64,000 nt of DNA from Duncaniella muricolitica (GCA_025808375.1 CP061009.1:2480001-2544000); one strand, 5' to 3'; positions 34,581-43,994 are shown, counted from the stretch's first letter. Translations and numbers: made by a program. The notes: generated from the sequence alone by a model not told the origin.

Positions 34581-34642
34581 AAATATTGTTTTTAGGAATA
34601 AACTTTGAACGCTGTAACTGTCAAGTTGTCAGCATCATTATA

Positions 34643-34699
34643 TTGGCACGTTTATTGCTATATAAAAAGTATCAGCCCAACCCTTGACACGGAGGCTGA
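34643..34699 (+). promoter_or_regulatory. Sigma54 consensus-like promoter followed by a 5' hairpin (module C)
   Basis: TTGGCACG-TTTA-TTGCTA (34643-34660) matches the sigma54 consensus TGGCACG-N4-TTGCW with GG and GC 10 bp apart. AGTATCAGCC (34669-34678) and GGCTGATACT (34694-34703 region) then form a 10-bp stem with a loop of about 15 nt at the expected transcript start. It is the related copy of module B and lies upstream of the KTSC-like gene. Confidence 0.5.
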
Positions 34700-34782
34700 T
34701 ACTGGACTCATCAGTAAGATATGAGACACCAAGTGCAACTGGTAGGCGTTGCGCAGATGTTTGACTCTTTTTGTTTTACTGC

Positions 34783-35016
34783 ATGAAGAATTATTACCAC
34801 ATTAGTCCTTCAACAGGCAAGCGTACAGGGGTGAGAGGTTATGATTATGGTGATGATTATATCACCATATATTTCACGAGTGGAAGTGTTTATACCTATA
34901 CACTTGAATCTTGTGGAGAATATCACCTCTCCAACATGAAACGTCTTGCTGATGCGCAAAGCGGTTTGAATACCTATGTAACACGAAACAAACCGCCGTA
35001 TGCATCAAAGTCTTAA
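34783..35016 (+). CDS. KTSC-like domain small protein
   Basis: A 77-residue protein from ATG 34783 (MKNYYHISPSTGKRTGVRGY). The stretch YDYGDDYITIYFTSGSVYTY followed by MKRLADAQSGLNTYVTRN resembles the KTSC domain pattern (YD.....L.I.F.sGsvY.Y, then A.SGL...V). Some KTSC domains are fused to lysyl-tRNA synthetase, but the function of the free domain is unknown. It lies about 80 bp after module C. The similarity is judged by eye only. Confidence 0.55.
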   Translation: MKNYYHISPSTGKRTGVRGYDYGDDYITIYFTSGSVYTYTLESCGEYHLSNMKRLADAQSGLNTYVTRNKPPYASKS

Positions 35017-35249
35017 TCCTCTATCATCAGATGCTCACATTCTTGAAAGGTTCCAATCCGTTCAAACTTTTTGAGTTCATCTTGTGATAGATTATGTAGG
35101 TAGCCATAGGTTGGGCTGATTGCTTCAACTTGTGGCTGCTTTTCATTCCAATAAATTCGGAAGTAATTCTTGCCGTCATATATCACGTCATCCTCTTTAA
35201 TTGGTTGCCCTTGCTTATCAACCAAGTTGTTTGGGAAATTTGTTTCCAT
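35013..35249 (-). CDS. Hypothetical protein, 78 residues
   Basis: A small acidic soluble protein (METNFPNNLVDKQGQPIKED) with an aromatic-rich middle part (DGKNYFRIYWNEKQPQVEA). The 3' end overlaps the KTSC-like gene by four bases in convergent orientation. The layout resembles small SH3- or DUF-type proteins, but I cannot assign a family. Confidence 0.55.
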   Translation of the reverse strand: METNFPNNLVDKQGQPIKEDDVIYDGKNYFRIYWNEKQPQVEAISPTYGYLHNLSQDELKKFERIGTFQECEHLMIED

Positions 35250-35340
35250 ATCGTTTGGTTTTATTTCGCCTATAACTGATATGAAAGCATTCTATTTATG
35301 CGCCACTCTGTTCGGGGTAATTTCGTATAAACTCACCATA

Positions 35341-35394
35341 TATTAAACGGCACGCAGACTTGATTTTAGCATCAAGCCTGCGTGCCGTTTAATA
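35341..35394. terminator. Long palindromic terminator downstream of mutS
   Basis: TATTAAACGGCACGCAG and CTGCGTGCCGTTTAATA form a perfect 17-bp stem that continues inward as ACTTGAT/ATCAAGC with one mismatch. It separates mutS from the accessory island and should work in both directions. Confidence 0.85.
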
Positions 35395-35406
35395 TCGCAA
35401 TCGCTT

Positions 35407-38025
35407 TTACTTACCTGTCAAGACAGTGCGTATGTCATGAAGAGTGTTGAGTGCGGCCATGGGTGTGAGATTATTTATGTCAAGGCCAAGTATGCGGTCA
35501 CGCAACTGTGTCAGCACAGGATCGTCAAGCTGGAAGAATGACATCTGGAATCCCTCGGGCACATCCGAAATCTTGCCGAGCCTCTCCGACGTAGCATTGT
35601 CACTCTCGCGGTTGACGCGCTCCAGATGACGGAGCACCTCATCGGCCCGCTTCACAATAACCTGTGGCATGCCGGCCAGTTTGGCCACATGGATACCGAA
35701 ACTGTGTTCGCTTCCACCTCGAGCGAGTTTGCGCAGAAACACGACTTTACCCTCTATCTCACGGACCGACACGTTATAGTTGACCACACGGCTGAAACTC
35801 TTTTCCATCTCGTTGAGCTCATGATAGTGAGTGGCGAAGAGAGTCTTGGGATGGGAGGTGCCATGCTCGTGGATATACTCGACTATGGCCCATGCGATAG
35901 AGATACCGTCGTAGGTAGATGTGCCGCGGCCAAGCTCGTCAAAAAGTATGAGGGAGCGTTCGCTCATGTTATTGAGGATGGATGCGGCCTCGTTCATCTC
36001 GACCATAAAAGTCGACTCTCCGAGCGAAATATTGTCAGAGGCTCCGACTCGTGTAAAAATCTTGTCGACCACGCCTATGTGCGCGCTCTCGGCCGCCACA
36101 AACGAGCCAATCTGCGCAAGCAGCACATTGAGAGCCGTCTGACGGAGCAAAGCCGACTTACCCGACATATTCGGGCCTGTTATCATCATCACCTGTGTGC
36201 CGGTATTGGACAGATTGACACTATTGGTGATATACGGCTCGCCCGGCGGCAGTTCTTTTTCTATGACGGGATGACGCCCCTCCACGATAGAAAGCTCGAG
36301 CGAATCGTCGACCACAGGACGGTTGTAACGGTTCTCGATGGCTACGCGTGTAAACGAGTTGAACACATCAAGCTGCGCCACCAACTGCGCGTCGAGAAGT
36401 ATTGCCGGAATATAGTCGGAAAGACGAGTGACGAGCTCGGAATATATGCGCTGCTCGATGATGGCAATCTTATCCTGCGCGCCAAGTATCTTCTCCTCAT
36501 ATTCCTTGAGTTCCTGAGTGATGTAACGCTCGGCATTGACAAGAGTCTGCTTGCGTATCCACTCGGGAGGCACCTTGTCACGGTGGGTATTGGTGACTTC
36601 GATATAATATCCGAACACGTTGTTATAAGCCACTTTGAGCGACGGAATACCCGTGCGCTGGCTCTCGCGCTGCTGCAACCGAGCAAGATAATCCTTGCCA
36701 CGATAGGCGATGTCGCGCAGTTGGTCAAGCTCTTCATCCACTCCGGGACGAATCACTTCGCCACGATTGAGGGCGGTGGGGGCGTCTTCCACTATCTCAC
36801 GGGCTATCTTCTCGGCGATAGTGGTACAGGGATTGAGCTGGTCGCCGACCGACTGAAGTACCGCAAGATCGGCTCCACAACACACGCGCTTGATGTCGGG
36901 AATCACACGGAGGGCATTGCGCAGTTGTAACAGTTCGCGGGGATTGACACGCAAGGCTGACACCTTGGAAATAAGCCTCTCAAGGTCACCGATCTGAGAC
37001 AGGGCCTCATGCACAGCCTCGCGGTCATCAGGATGCCGGAAGAAATACTCGACAATGTCAAGACGTTTGTTTATCTCTGTGGGGTCTTTCAGCGGGAAGA
37101 GCATCCAGCGGTGAAGCAGGCGCGCACCCATAGGGCTGACTGTACGGTCAATTACATCGAGCAGACTTTTTCCGTCCTCGTTCATCGAGCGTACCAGCTC
37201 GAGATTTCTAACTGTGAAGCGGTCGAGCCTCACCGACATCTCCTCTTCGATACGGGCAATCGATGTGATGTGTGATGTGTGGGTGTGTTGCGTTATGTCG
37301 AGATAATGGAGCACCGCGCCCGAGGCAATAATTGCCGAGGTCATGCGGTCGACACCGAATCCTTTGAGCGAAGAGGTCTCAAACTGTTTCAGCAGACGGT
37401 CGTGAGCCGATGAGTCGGTGAATATCCAGTCGTCAAGCTCAAAGATATAATAGTGCTCGGCCATCGACTCCTCGGCCAGACGCTTCTTGCCACGTTCCAC
37501 AAGCACCTCTTTGGGAGCAAAACTGCTCACAAGTTTGGTCACATAATCGACCGAACCCTCGGCGGTAAGAAACTCGCCGGTCGAGATGTCAAGAAACGCC
37601 ACTCCGGTGTTCTGCTTGCCGAAATGTATGGCGGCAAGGAAGTTGTTCTCGCGATGATTGAGCACATTGTCGTTGATTGACACACCGGGAGTGACAAGCT
37701 CGGTGATGCCGCGCTTAACGAGTTTTTTTGTCGTTTTCGGATCTTCAAGCTGCTCACATATAGCCACACGCTTGCCGGCACGCACCAATTTGGGCAGATA
37801 TGTATCGAGTGCGTGATGTGGGAAACCGGCCAGCTCCACATATTGCGCAGCCCCGTTGGCACGACGGGTGAGCGTAATGCCGAGTATCTCGGAGGCCGCA
37901 ATGGCATCCTCTGAAAATGTCTCGTAAAAGTCTCCCACCCTGAACAGCAATATGGCATCGGGATGTTGTTTTTTCATCGCGATATACTGCTTCATCAGCG
38001 GAGTTTCCACTATAGCTTTGGCCAT
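35407..38025 (-). CDS. mutS: DNA mismatch repair protein MutS
   Basis: Mismatch recognition ATPase of 872 residues. The N-terminal mismatch-binding motif is present (LLFRVGDFYETFSEDA, with F-Y-E). ATPase motifs are complete: TGPNMSGKSALLRQTAL (Walker A), STFMVEMNEAASIL and LILFDELGRGTSTYDGISIAWA (Walker B/signature), with FATHYHELNEME after them. Length and domain order are normal for MutS I, and the gene looks intact. It is followed by a strong palindromic terminator. The ABC-F gene lies 12 bp upstream on the same strand. Confidence 0.97.
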   Translation of the reverse strand: MAKAIVETPLMKQYIAMKKQHPDAILLFRVGDFYETFSEDAIAASEILGITLTRRANGAAQYVELAGFPHHALDTYLPKLVRAGKRVAICEQLEDPKTTKKLVKRGITELVTPGVSINDNVLNHRENNFLAAIHFGKQNTGVAFLDISTGEFLTAEGSVDYVTKLVSSFAPKEVLVERGKKRLAEESMAEHYYIFELDDWIFTDSSAHDRLLKQFETSSLKGFGVDRMTSAIIASGAVLHYLDITQHTHTSHITSIARIEEEMSVRLDRFTVRNLELVRSMNEDGKSLLDVIDRTVSPMGARLLHRWMLFPLKDPTEINKRLDIVEYFFRHPDDREAVHEALSQIGDLERLISKVSALRVNPRELLQLRNALRVIPDIKRVCCGADLAVLQSVGDQLNPCTTIAEKIAREIVEDAPTALNRGEVIRPGVDEELDQLRDIAYRGKDYLARLQQRESQRTGIPSLKVAYNNVFGYYIEVTNTHRDKVPPEWIRKQTLVNAERYITQELKEYEEKILGAQDKIAIIEQRIYSELVTRLSDYIPAILLDAQLVAQLDVFNSFTRVAIENRYNRPVVDDSLELSIVEGRHPVIEKELPPGEPYITNSVNLSNTGTQVMMITGPNMSGKSALLRQTALNVLLAQIGSFVAAESAHIGVVDKIFTRVGASDNISLGESTFMVEMNEAASILNNMSERSLILFDELGRGTSTYDGISIAWAIVEYIHEHGTSHPKTLFATHYHELNEMEKSFSRVVNYNVSVREIEGKVVFLRKLARGGSEHSFGIHVAKLAGMPQVIVKRADEVLRHLERVNRESDNATSERLGKISDVPEGFQMSFFQLDDPVLTQLRDRILGLDINNLTPMAALNTLHDIRTVLTGK

Positions 38026-38037
38026 AAATCAGTTATG

Positions 38038-39834
38038 TTATGCTTCGATTTCAGACAATTCGAGCCAACGCAGCTCTTTCTCGTCAAGTATATCTTTAAT
38101 CTCACTGTATCGCGCTGCCTTCTGAGCTATATCGCCGATATTTTCTCCCGAATTAAACAGGGCCTCGAGGGCTGATTTCTCTTCGGTGAGTCGGTCAATC
38201 TCTTCAGTAAGAGCTTCGAGCTCCTTGCGCTCCTTAAATGTAAGCCTGCGCTGACGCTGCACAGCCGGCTCGCGCTTCGCTGCGGCCGGAGCGGTCTTTG
38301 CGGTAGCTTCCTGAGCCCTGGCAGCCTTCTGCTCCTTGAGATAGTTGCGATAGTCGGTATAATTGCCGGGGAAATCCTTTATCACACCGTTGCCCTCCAT
38401 CACAAAGAGGTGGTCGACTATGGAGTCAAGGAAGAAGCGGTCATGCGAGATTACAATCACACACCCCTTGAAGTTCTGAAGGTATTCTTCAAGTATGCCG
38501 AGTGTCATGATGTCGAGGTCGTTTGTCGGCTCGTCGAGTATCAGGAAGTTGGGCTGGGTGATGAGTACGGCCGCAAGATGCAGACGTCGCATCTCGCCTC
38601 CGCTGAGAGTGGATATGTATTTCTGCTGATCGGCCGGAGAGAACAAAAACCGTGTGAGAAACTGCATTGGCGTGTAGTGGGTCGTGCCATTTATCACCAC
38701 ATCCTCTGTGATATCAGTGATGGCGTCAATCACCCGCTTGCCTTCGGGCAACGACAACCCGTCCTGGCTGTAATAACCAAACCGCACGGTCTCGCCGACG
38801 TTCCACTCACCCGAATCCTGAGCCACAAGGCCCTGGAGCATCTTGATGAATGTCGACTTGCCGACACCGTTCTCACCGACAATACCGACCTTCTCATATC
38901 GGGCGAACGTGTAGGTGAAATCATCGAGAATCACCTTGTCGCCAAATCGTTTGCTCACGTTTTTAGCCTCGAATATCTTCGATCCGATATATGACGACTT
39001 GACCTCGTTGGGATCAATGTTACGCTCGTCATATCGCACCGACGCACGCTCCTTCAAGTCATAGAAAGCATTGATGCGGTATCTTGCCTTGCCGGCTCGG
39101 GCCTGAGGCTGACGGCGCATCCACTCCTGCTCTTTGCGCAAAGTGTTTTTCACCTTGGCAAGTTCGCCGGTCAGAGCCTCTATGCGCTCGGCCCGTCGGC
39201 GCAGATAATAATCGTAATTGCCTTCATAGGTAAATATCTGACGCATGTCTATCTCTATAATCTTGTTGCACACGCGGTCAAGAAAATAGCGGTCATGCGT
39301 AACCATCAGAAGTGTGATGCGCTGACGGGTCAGATAACCTTCGAGCCACTCGACGGTAGATATGTCAAGGTGGTTGGTCGGCTCGTCGAGTATAAGCAGG
39401 TCGGGATTGCCGAGCAGCACACGGGCAAGCGCGGCCCGCTTGAGCTGTCCGCCCGAGAGGTGGTCGACCTTCAGTTCGGCACTCTCTATGCCGAGTTGCG
39501 ACAGCATCTGGCGGACACGGTCTTCACGCCCCCACTCCTCATGGTCGGTATCATGTATGGCCGGCAGCAGATTGTGCATCAGCGTAGTGCCGGGTTCAAA
39601 GACAGGCGACTGGTCAAGAAACCCTACCCTCAGGTCGCTGCGAAAGGTTATGGAGCCGCTGTCGGGCGACTCATGCCCAGAAAGCAGACGCAGCAGTGTG
39701 GACTTGCCCGTGCCGTTCTTGGCTATGACTCCGATCTTGTCTCCTTCGTTGACACCAAAGGTTATCGAGTCAAAGAGCATACGGTCGCCATAGCTCTTGG
39801 TCAGGTCTTCGACTTGAAGATAAGGTTTCATCAA
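38038..39834 (-). CDS. ABC-F family ATPase (Uup-like)
   Basis: Soluble tandem-ATPase protein of 598 residues that acts on ribosomes or DNA-associated processes rather than transport. There are two ABC cassettes: Walker A GVIAKNGTGKSTLLR with signature LSGGQLKRAALARVLL, and Walker A GIVGENGVGKSTFIK with signature LSGGEMRRLHLAAVLI. The linker includes RRQPQARAGKARYRI. A C-terminal coiled coil (LTFKERKELEALTEEIDRL) is typical of Uup. The start is MM, so the second Met is also possible. No membrane part is present. Confidence 0.92.
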   Translation of the reverse strand: MMKPYLQVEDLTKSYGDRMLFDSITFGVNEGDKIGVIAKNGTGKSTLLRLLSGHESPDSGSITFRSDLRVGFLDQSPVFEPGTTLMHNLLPAIHDTDHEEWGREDRVRQMLSQLGIESAELKVDHLSGGQLKRAALARVLLGNPDLLILDEPTNHLDISTVEWLEGYLTRQRITLLMVTHDRYFLDRVCNKIIEIDMRQIFTYEGNYDYYLRRRAERIEALTGELAKVKNTLRKEQEWMRRQPQARAGKARYRINAFYDLKERASVRYDERNIDPNEVKSSYIGSKIFEAKNVSKRFGDKVILDDFTYTFARYEKVGIVGENGVGKSTFIKMLQGLVAQDSGEWNVGETVRFGYYSQDGLSLPEGKRVIDAITDITEDVVINGTTHYTPMQFLTRFLFSPADQQKYISTLSGGEMRRLHLAAVLITQPNFLILDEPTNDLDIMTLGILEEYLQNFKGCVIVISHDRFFLDSIVDHLFVMEGNGVIKDFPGNYTDYRNYLKEQKAARAQEATAKTAPAAAKREPAVQRQRRLTFKERKELEALTEEIDRLTEEKSALEALFNSGENIGDIAQKAARYSEIKDILDEKELRWLELSEIEA

Positions 39835-39862
39835 TCAGTAGTTGAATAATTAGTTTTTGCAA

Positions 39863-41155
39863 TTATTTCTCAAGACATGCGTCAAGGGCTTCGGTGATGG
39901 CAGTGCGGTCCATGCCACGTCCGATAAATACGAGCTTGACCATACGGTCACCGTAATCCTCGTCCCAGTCTTTCATCATATCGGGATTCTGGGCCATAAG
40001 TTCGCGGAACTCGTCCTCGGGAGCTGTGGCAAACCATAGACCGGCCTCCTTGAGCGACTTCTGACGTCCGGCCGATTCAAAGAGATATGACATATCGGGA
40101 TTGGTGGAGAAATAACATACACCTTTGCAGCGTATCACCTCCTTGGGCCACTTTGTGGCTGCAAAGTGGTCAAACTTATTGAGGTCAAATGCGGGCCGTC
40201 GATAGTAGACAAACGTGCTTATGCCATACTCCTCTGCCTCACCCTCGCCATGGTGATGATGGTGGTGGCAGTGTCCGCAAGTGCAGCCTTCGCCATGCTC
40301 ATGGTGATGTTCATCATGATGGTGTCCGTCGTGCTCATGCTCATGGCAATGGTCATGACACTCATCGTCATGATGATGGTGGTGGTGATGATGCTCGCGT
40401 TCCTCTTCCTCAATCTCATGATTGTCACGGTCAATCTGCTGCACCCACGCAGCCGATGATGCCACGGAGTTAAAATCAAAAAGGCCGGTGTTGACAAGGC
40501 GCGTTATATCCACATCGGCATAGTCACACTCTATGATTTCAGCCTTGGGCTGAATAGCGCGGACAATGGCACGAATGCGGGCAAGCTCTTCGGGCTTGAC
40601 TTCCGACGCTTTGTTGAGAAGGATTATGTTGCAGAACTCTATCTGCTGTATGATAAGGTTTTCGATATCTTCCTCGTCAAGATTCTCTTTCTTGAGCGAC
40701 TCGCCGCATCCAAACTCGTCCTGCAGGCGCAAGGCGTCGACAACTGTCACGATACAGTCCAGGCGGGGTATGCCATATATAGTGGCAGTCTCGCCGAGCT
40801 GAGGGATGGAACATATCGTCTGGGCAATGGGTGCCGGCTCACATATGCCGCTGGCCTCTATGACTATGTAGTCAAAACGCTTCATCGCCATGATGTCCTC
40901 AATCTGCTTGATAAGGTCCATCTTGAGCGTGCAACATATACAACCGTTGGAGAGAGCCACAAGGCTGTCGTCTTTCGAGTCGACCACTCCGCCACGCTCG
41001 ATGAGGCTGGCGTCGATATTCACTTCGCCTATATCATTGACAATCACAGCAAATTTTATGCCGCGCTCGTTGGTCAGAATATGGTTGACCAATGTGGTTT
41101 TACCGCTGCCGAGATAACCGGTAAGCAGCAATATGGGAGTTGTCTTTTTCATCAT
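39863..41155 (-). CDS. COG0523 GTPase metallochaperone (CobW/ZNG1/YjiA type) with very His-rich linker
   Basis: A 430-residue G3E GTPase that would insert or supply a metal, probably zinc. P-loop GYLGSGKTTLVNHIL is near the N-terminus and the metal motif CICC is in SNGCICCTLKMDL. A histidine-rich linker at about residues 255-315 has runs of 8 and 6 His plus GCTCGHCHH. The C-terminal CobW domain includes KWPKEVIRCKGVCYFSTNPD and LVFIGRGMDRTAI. The start is MM. Such proteins are often under zinc control; no Zur site was identified by eye. Confidence 0.9.
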   Translation of the reverse strand: MMKKTTPILLLTGYLGSGKTTLVNHILTNERGIKFAVIVNDIGEVNIDASLIERGGVVDSKDDSLVALSNGCICCTLKMDLIKQIEDIMAMKRFDYIVIEASGICEPAPIAQTICSIPQLGETATIYGIPRLDCIVTVVDALRLQDEFGCGESLKKENLDEEDIENLIIQQIEFCNIILLNKASEVKPEELARIRAIVRAIQPKAEIIECDYADVDITRLVNTGLFDFNSVASSAAWVQQIDRDNHEIEEEEREHHHHHHHHDDECHDHCHEHEHDGHHHDEHHHEHGEGCTCGHCHHHHHHGEGEAEEYGISTFVYYRRPAFDLNKFDHFAATKWPKEVIRCKGVCYFSTNPDMSYLFESAGRQKSLKEAGLWFATAPEDEFRELMAQNPDMMKDWDEDYGDRMVKLVFIGRGMDRTAITEALDACLEK

Positions 41156-41186
41156 ATTTTCTATGCTGAATATATTGTGTTTTATA

Positions 41187-41540
41187 TCACCATTCTATCT
41201 TTATCGCCACGCTGTCAAGTTCTGCAGCAATGGGCGGCGTTATCTTGGCTACGCGTATGAAGCCGCCCTGTATCAGTGGGAAACGGCTGGTAAGCGCGGT
41301 CTTGATACGCATGGCTACATGCTCAAGCAAAGCCGAAGGCTCAGACATCACTTCGGCTATCACCCCGGTGGCCTCGGCATAATTGAGGGTACCTCCAAGA
41401 TCGTCATGCTCCAAAGCCCTGTCCATAGGATAGACCAAATGAGCTGAGACCTCAAAGAGATTGCCCACCTGCCGCTCCTGTGGGAGCACTCCATGTCGGG
41501 CAAAAATCCTCAGCCCGTTTATTTCCACCGTGCCCTTCAT
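41187..41540 (-). CDS. folB: Dihydroneopterin aldolase
   Basis: Folate pathway enzyme that splits 7,8-dihydroneopterin to 6-hydroxymethyl-dihydropterin. Family blocks: GLRIFARHGVLPQERQVGNLFEV and LNYAEATGVIAEVMSEPSALLEHVA. I chose the ATG at 41540 because it overlaps the previous stop as TAATG; an ATG 9 bp earlier (MGIMKGT) is also possible. That gives 117 residues, the usual length. The upstream gene encodes an unrelated glycosyltransferase. Confidence 0.92.
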   Translation of the reverse strand: MKGTVEINGLRIFARHGVLPQERQVGNLFEVSAHLVYPMDRALEHDDLGGTLNYAEATGVIAEVMSEPSALLEHVAMRIKTALTSRFPLIQGGFIRVAKITPPIAAELDSVAIKIEW

Positions 41541-42721
41541 TATCCCCATGTGAGGTTACTACCGCGCTTGCGCCATCCCTTGATGCGATAATAGAGGGTA
41601 TAGAGCGGGTGATATGACATAAACCATGGAAATGTGAGCAGCAACGGACGCGACCACAACGCACGTGACGTCTTGCGCCATGATATCATCAGTATAATCC
41701 AGGTAACCAGCAGCACGACTCCTGCCGCAATCGCAGGCACCAGCGAAGGAAGCCCGACCACCGCAAGTGCGACCGCCGAGCATATCAGCAGCCACCATGC
41801 CCAAGAGCAGGAGCTGAAAAACAATCGCGCATGGCCGCGAAGACGCGAAGCCGTGTAGTCGCGACGTATCTTGTCGGCCTTATGCATGGCTCCGGGAGCA
41901 TCCTGCACATGCAGGAGCATAGAGTCGGTCGACAGTTCGACGTCTGTATTTCCACCACTGGCCACCTCGCTGACAAACACGTCATCATCGCCATACTTTA
42001 AGTCAAGCGAGCGTGAAAAACCTTTATTGCTGAAAAACACCTCACGACGATAGGCTATGTTACATCCCGTGCCGCGATAAGGGCGACCGGCAATAGCCCA
42101 GGAGAGCCACTCGACGGCACTGCGCACCTGGTCGAACGAATGCAGACGCTTCCAAGCATGCGATATGCCCTCCTGCTCAGATGGAGCGGCATAGCCGAGC
42201 ACAATATCGGTATGAGCGTCAAAATGACGCGCCATGTTTCTGAGCCATTTGTCAGACGGCACCTGACATGCACCGACTGTATGGAGCAAGACATTATATT
42301 TCGCAGCCTTTATGCCGAGCGTCACGGCAAGTTTCTTTCGGGAAAGTGAGCGCGATTCCTGTGGGGTGAAAGTCATATAGAGATTGGAATATCTCTGCTC
42401 AAGGCGTGCTATAACGTCTTTGGTCGAGTCCATAGCTCCGTCATTCACGACAATTACCTCAAACGGCGACGGATAGTCCTGGTCGAGTATCTGGGGTAGC
42501 AATACCTCGAGATTGGCGGCATCATCCTCAGAATACACTATCACCGACATGGGCGGGAACACATAGTCGGCCGCCACAGAGTCATCGCGACCGCTGTCAG
42601 CAGTCACTCTACGGCCAACCGACGCCACATAATGGCGAAAACCCGCAAGAAGATATATCGCCGAAACCGACAAAACGGCCAGCAGAGCTATTATGACAGG
42701 GGTGAAGCTGATTTCAAACAT
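41540..42721 (-). CDS. Membrane-anchored glycosyltransferase family 2
   Basis: A 393-residue inner-membrane glycosyltransferase. There is an N-terminal membrane helix at about residues 9-27 (VIIALLAVLSVSAIYLLAGF), a GT-A domain (MSVIVYSEDDAANLEVLLPQ, FEVIVVNDGAMDSTKDV), and two or three membrane helices at about 300-360. FSRSLDLKYGDDDVFVSEVA could hold the metal-binding and acceptor acids. It is not part of either export locus. A promoter box is seen on the minus strand at 42804-42811. Confidence 0.85.
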   Translation of the reverse strand: MFEISFTPVIIALLAVLSVSAIYLLAGFRHYVASVGRRVTADSGRDDSVAADYVFPPMSVIVYSEDDAANLEVLLPQILDQDYPSPFEVIVVNDGAMDSTKDVIARLEQRYSNLYMTFTPQESRSLSRKKLAVTLGIKAAKYNVLLHTVGACQVPSDKWLRNMARHFDAHTDIVLGYAAPSEQEGISHAWKRLHSFDQVRSAVEWLSWAIAGRPYRGTGCNIAYRREVFFSNKGFSRSLDLKYGDDDVFVSEVASGGNTDVELSTDSMLLHVQDAPGAMHKADKIRRDYTASRLRGHARLFFSSCSWAWWLLICSAVALAVVGLPSLVPAIAAGVVLLVTWIILMISWRKTSRALWSRPLLLTFPWFMSYHPLYTLYYRIKGWRKRGSNLTWG

Positions 42722-42803
42722 TTGTAGTACAAATTGGAAATTATATCTGCATTAATACAAAAATCCCTGTCACAAAGTGCGCACAAGGACCCATATTGAG
42801 TTG

Positions 42804-42811
42804 CAAAATTA
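42804..42811 (-). promoter_or_regulatory. Promoter -7 box for the GT2-folB pair
   Basis: TAATTTTG followed by CAACTC on the minus strand, about 85 bp upstream of the start at 42721. Confidence 0.5.
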
Positions 42812-42957
42812 CAAAAAAGAATCCATTCATCAGCCAAATTCGGTCTATTTTATTCCCAATTTATTACGCAGACGACACGTATTTAATCAGCCTTTACCGG
42901 ACACACAACACATCCTCGATTAATGATGAGAGGATTGCATATCTCATTAATTCTTCT

Positions 42958-42965
42958 TAATTTTG
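42958..42965 (+). promoter_or_regulatory. Promoter -7 box for the thioredoxin-like gene
   Basis: TAATTTTG followed by GAAATCC, 40 bp upstream of the start at 43005. Confidence 0.5.
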
Positions 42966-43004
42966 GAAATCCAATCATCACAAAAATAAAAAAACGCAAC
43001 CAAT

Positions 43005-43994
43005 ATGAAAAAGACATTAATCCCCTTAACTCTGATACTCACAGGATCATTGTGCGCGACTGCAGCCGAAGCATTCGCCACTCCTTCCGACGGGATAGGC
43101 AGAACTGTCGACGTCTCGAATATCCTCGTCACAAAACAACCGGGAAAAACGGCCATCGACTCACTCATACAAGACCTCCCCGCCCTTACGCTCAACGATG
43201 CGATAGCTGCAATCGACCAAAGCATGAGTGGAAACGAAATAACCCGACTTGTTGACGCCGTATATCTGGTCAACAATCTGAAAAACGGATATTCGCTCGA
43301 TGCGTCGCGCGACGCCATAACATTCACATCACGATTTCCGTTCAGACGCCCCAACCATCTCGACATAGCAAAGCTCAAAGATATATTCAACTCCGAGAGC
43401 CCTATATTACACAAGAATTACCTCAAAAAATTTGAGTTTGTGTTTCGCAACTGTGGTGCCATGTCGGAACTTATAGGCCTGCGAAAACTAATTGAAAATA
43501 ATGTGGCCGACTGCTCTGAAAAATCATCCGCGCTACAACTGTTTGACGCTTACACCCCACTCATGGCCGGCTCACCGGCACCTGATGCCGAGTTTGTTGA
43601 CAAGGACGGATGTCGGCATCGCCTGTCGGACTACGCAGGCAAGACAGTCGTAATCGACGTATGGGCCACATGGTGTCACAATTGCCTGAAGAAAATGCCG
43701 ACCTTTATCGAACTGCGCGATTCTTACGCCGAAAATAACAATATCGCATTCCTGACTATATCAATCGACCGCCCTAACAAACGCGAACTATGGGACAAGG
43801 TATGCGAAAAGCATGCTCTGCACGGCATAAACAACTTCATCACCGACAGCAACAACATGTCGGAATTTGAGAATATATACAAGATATTTGGCATACCACG
43901 TTATATCCTAATCAATCCCAGCGGTAAAATCGTTGAAGCTTTCGCCCCCTCTCCCGGTCCGGAACTAAAAAAGCTCATCGACACCATATTATAA
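43005..43994 (+). CDS. Secreted TlpA/ResA-type thioredoxin-fold protein
   Basis: A 329-residue exported thiol-disulfide protein with a signal peptide (MKKTLIPLTLILTGSLCATA). An N-terminal helical part of about 160 residues without known domain is followed by the redox domain: AGSPAPDAEFVDKDGCRHRL and VIDVWATWCHNCLKKMP, with the active site C-H-N-C. The cis-Pro loop appears as FGIPRYILINPSGKIV. This layout is common in Bacteroidetes. It is followed by a strong terminator and stands apart from the capsule locus. Confidence 0.87.
   Translation: MKKTLIPLTLILTGSLCATAAEAFATPSDGIGRTVDVSNILVTKQPGKTAIDSLIQDLPALTLNDAIAAIDQSMSGNEITRLVDAVYLVNNLKNGYSLDASRDAITFTSRFPFRRPNHLDIAKLKDIFNSESPILHKNYLKKFEFVFRNCGAMSELIGLRKLIENNVADCSEKSSALQLFDAYTPLMAGSPAPDAEFVDKDGCRHRLSDYAGKTVVIDVWATWCHNCLKKMPTFIELRDSYAENNNIAFLTISIDRPNKRELWDKVCEKHALHGINNFITDSNNMSEFENIYKIFGIPRYILINPSGKIVEAFAPSPGPELKKLIDTIL

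Noticed and set aside
40166..40473. Open frames rich in Met/Val or His antisense to the metallochaperone
   Set aside because: They mirror the repetitive CAC/CAT codons of the His-rich linker and are not real genes.
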